Positions 52,437-53,262 of a stretch of 53,262 nt of DNA are shown here, piece after piece; the stretch's first letter is position 1; every line of letters begins with the position of its first letter. A model generated the notes under the pieces. It saw nothing but the letters and a program-made list of their open reading frames with translations. It did not search any database and was not told the DNA's origin. A program made the position numbers and the translations under genes. This DNA comes from CAZGKW01 sp964526295 (lineage in GTDB: Bacteria > Planctomycetota > Phycisphaerae > FEN-1346). The stretch spans positions 1 to 53,262 of the forward strand of contig CAZGKW010000030.1 in assembly GCA_964526295.1 (NCBI GenBank), read 5' to 3'.

Positions 52437-52441
52437 GCCAA
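52426..52441. promoter_or_regulatory. Candidate operator TTGGC-N6-GCCAA over the -10 box
   Basis: TTGGCTATTATGCCAA: perfect 5-bp arms whose 6-bp centre is the -10 box itself. Any protein bound there would block RNA polymerase; the ArsR encoded next is the obvious candidate. It is unlike the TGTGA-type sites of the first arsR. Confidence 0.5.
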
Positions 52442-52470
52442 ACGACCAAGCACCGCCACGGGAGGCAACC

Positions 52471-52791
52471 ATGGATGGGCCAACCCAAGCCCGCTACGAG
52501 GCCCGCGCCCGCGTCTTTAAGGCCCTCGGCCATCCGACGCGGCTTTTCATGGCGGACGAACTGGCGCGGGGCGAGCGGTGCGTCTGCGAACTGACGGCCC
52601 TCGTCGGCGCCGACATCTCCACGGTCTCGAAGCACCTGGCGATCCTTCGCGACGCCGGCATCGTCGACCAGGAGAAGCGCGGCAACCAGGTGTTCTATTC
52701 GCTCCGGCTGCCCTGCGTCGTCGGGTTCTTCGAGTGCGTGGAGACGGTGATTCGGGAACAGGCGAAGCGGCAAGCGGCCCTCGCCAGGTAG
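52471..52791 (+). CDS. ArsR/SmtB-family metalloregulator (second)
   Basis: 106 residues from ATG 52471 (GGGAGG 5 nt upstream; the open frame back to 52396 is not needed and overlaps the promoter). Winged helix HPTRLFMADELARGERCVCE with recognition helix ADISTVSKHLAILRDAGIV. Cysteines C37, C39, C82 and C89 are at positions identical to those of the first ArsR: CVC[D/E] in the third helix and PCxxGFxxC near the end. This identical layout suggests that both sense the same class of ion. Likely controls itself and the DGC gene downstream. Confidence 0.92.
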   Translation: MDGPTQARYEARARVFKALGHPTRLFMADELARGERCVCELTALVGADISTVSKHLAILRDAGIVDQEKRGNQVFYSLRLPCVVGFFECVETVIREQAKRQAALAR

Positions 52792-52862
52792 CGGGCCGGA
52801 CCCGCGCCGGAAAGAACAGGCCCCGGCCACGCTCGCCGGGGCAACAATGAAAGGGAAATCCC

Positions 52863-53262
52863 ATGGCGGAATGCTGCGGAGGCGAGAAACCGAAGTCGGC
52901 CGACGCGTCGTGCTGCGGCGGCAACGAGAAGCGGACGGTCCTTCTGTATGCCTGCTCGGGCGGGGCGAACGTGGGCGAGATCGCCGACCGCGCCGCCCGT
53001 GAGTTGATGTTCGAGGGGCACGGGACGATGTTCTGCCTGGCCGGCCTCGGGGCGGACATCGAGGGCATGGTCCAGACCGCCCGCGACGCCGACTTGAATC
53101 TGGTCATTGACGGCTGCCCGCTGGACTGCGCCAAGAAGGCCTTCGACCGCCACGGGATTGCCAACTACACGCAGATCAAGGTGACGGACCTCGGCATCGA
53201 GAAGACGAAGGGCGTCCGCTGCACCGACGAGCAGGTCGGCCAGGTCGTCACGGTCGCCCGCG
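52863..53262 (+). CDS. DGC-domain putative zinc-binding protein (partial, runs off window)
   Basis: 133 codons visible from ATG 52863 (AAAGGGA 6 nt upstream). Cysteine-rich N-terminus MAECCGGEK and SCCGGNEK, then VLLYACSGGANVGEIADRAA and the motif VIDGCPLDCAKKAFD, which is the DGC signature. Such proteins commonly sit next to arsR, permease and thioredoxin genes in anaerobes; they are annotated as zinc-binding, but the activity is unknown. The 3' end lies outside the window. Same strand as the second arsR, 71 nt downstream, probably cotranscribed. Confidence 0.85.
   Translation, partial: MAECCGGEKPKSADASCCGGNEKRTVLLYACSGGANVGEIADRAARELMFEGHGTMFCLAGLGADIEGMVQTARDADLNLVIDGCPLDCAKKAFDRHGIANYTQIKVTDLGIEKTKGVRCTDEQVGQVVTVAR

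Overview
The window is GC-rich (roughly 65-70 %) bacterial chromosome. I infer a Planctomycetota (Phycisphaerae-like) diderm, probably from an assembled environmental genome. The support is a PEP-CTERM anchored lectin, B12-dependent ribonucleotide reductase, Fe-S type PurF, many secreted carbohydrate-active proteins, GTG/TTG starts, and dispersed hairpin repeats. No single gene proves the phylum, and no rRNA or CRISPR is present.

Layout. 1-9.5 kb is housekeeping: a MoxR ATPase fragment, tRNA-Gly(CCC), DUF2283 protein, endonuclease-type MutL, two coupled YkgJ cysteine-cluster proteins, NrdJ, ScpA, TrpS and a site-2-protease-like peptidase. 9.7-17.4 kb carries a tiny lipoprotein behind a near-consensus promoter, then a dapF-oppABCDF run. 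17.5-26.2 kb holds a secreted protein of unknown function, then (minus strand) purF, carA, a carB that encodes only the first half of the enzyme, guaA and a CPBP protease. 26.4-31.8 kb has yjbQ, trpC, a NrpR/DUF128-type regulator in an operon with gdhA, and a FliA/WhiG-type sigma factor.

31.8-42.4 kb is accessory and rearranged: a heptanucleotide tandem repeat, a zinc-ribbon protein, an AT-richer island with a C-type-lectin PEP-CTERM protein, a 5'-truncated CBM9-type glycosidase remnant fused to a fragment of another extracellular protein, then an intact pair of secreted polysaccharide-degrading proteins: a clan GH-A-like/alpha-beta-hydrolase fusion and a heparinase-II/III-like protein.

42.4-53.3 kb is an ArsR-regulated detoxification region: arsR, a DUF318 (ArsP-like) permease, a tandem universal stress protein, a ferredoxin and a complete tripartite RND pump (outer-membrane factor, adaptor, pump) in one tightly packed run. 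An Fe-S protein, a second arsR with the same four-cysteine layout, and a DGC-type cysteine-rich protein cut by the window end follow.

Most interesting: (1) the nrpR-like gene beside gdhA with a perfect palindrome over the predicted gdhA -35 box; (2) CarB ending exactly at the inter-half linker; (3) the arsR-permease-USP-ferredoxin-RND locus with a shared 20-nt site before arsR and before the permease; (4) hairpin repeats whose paired copies differ by compensatory changes.
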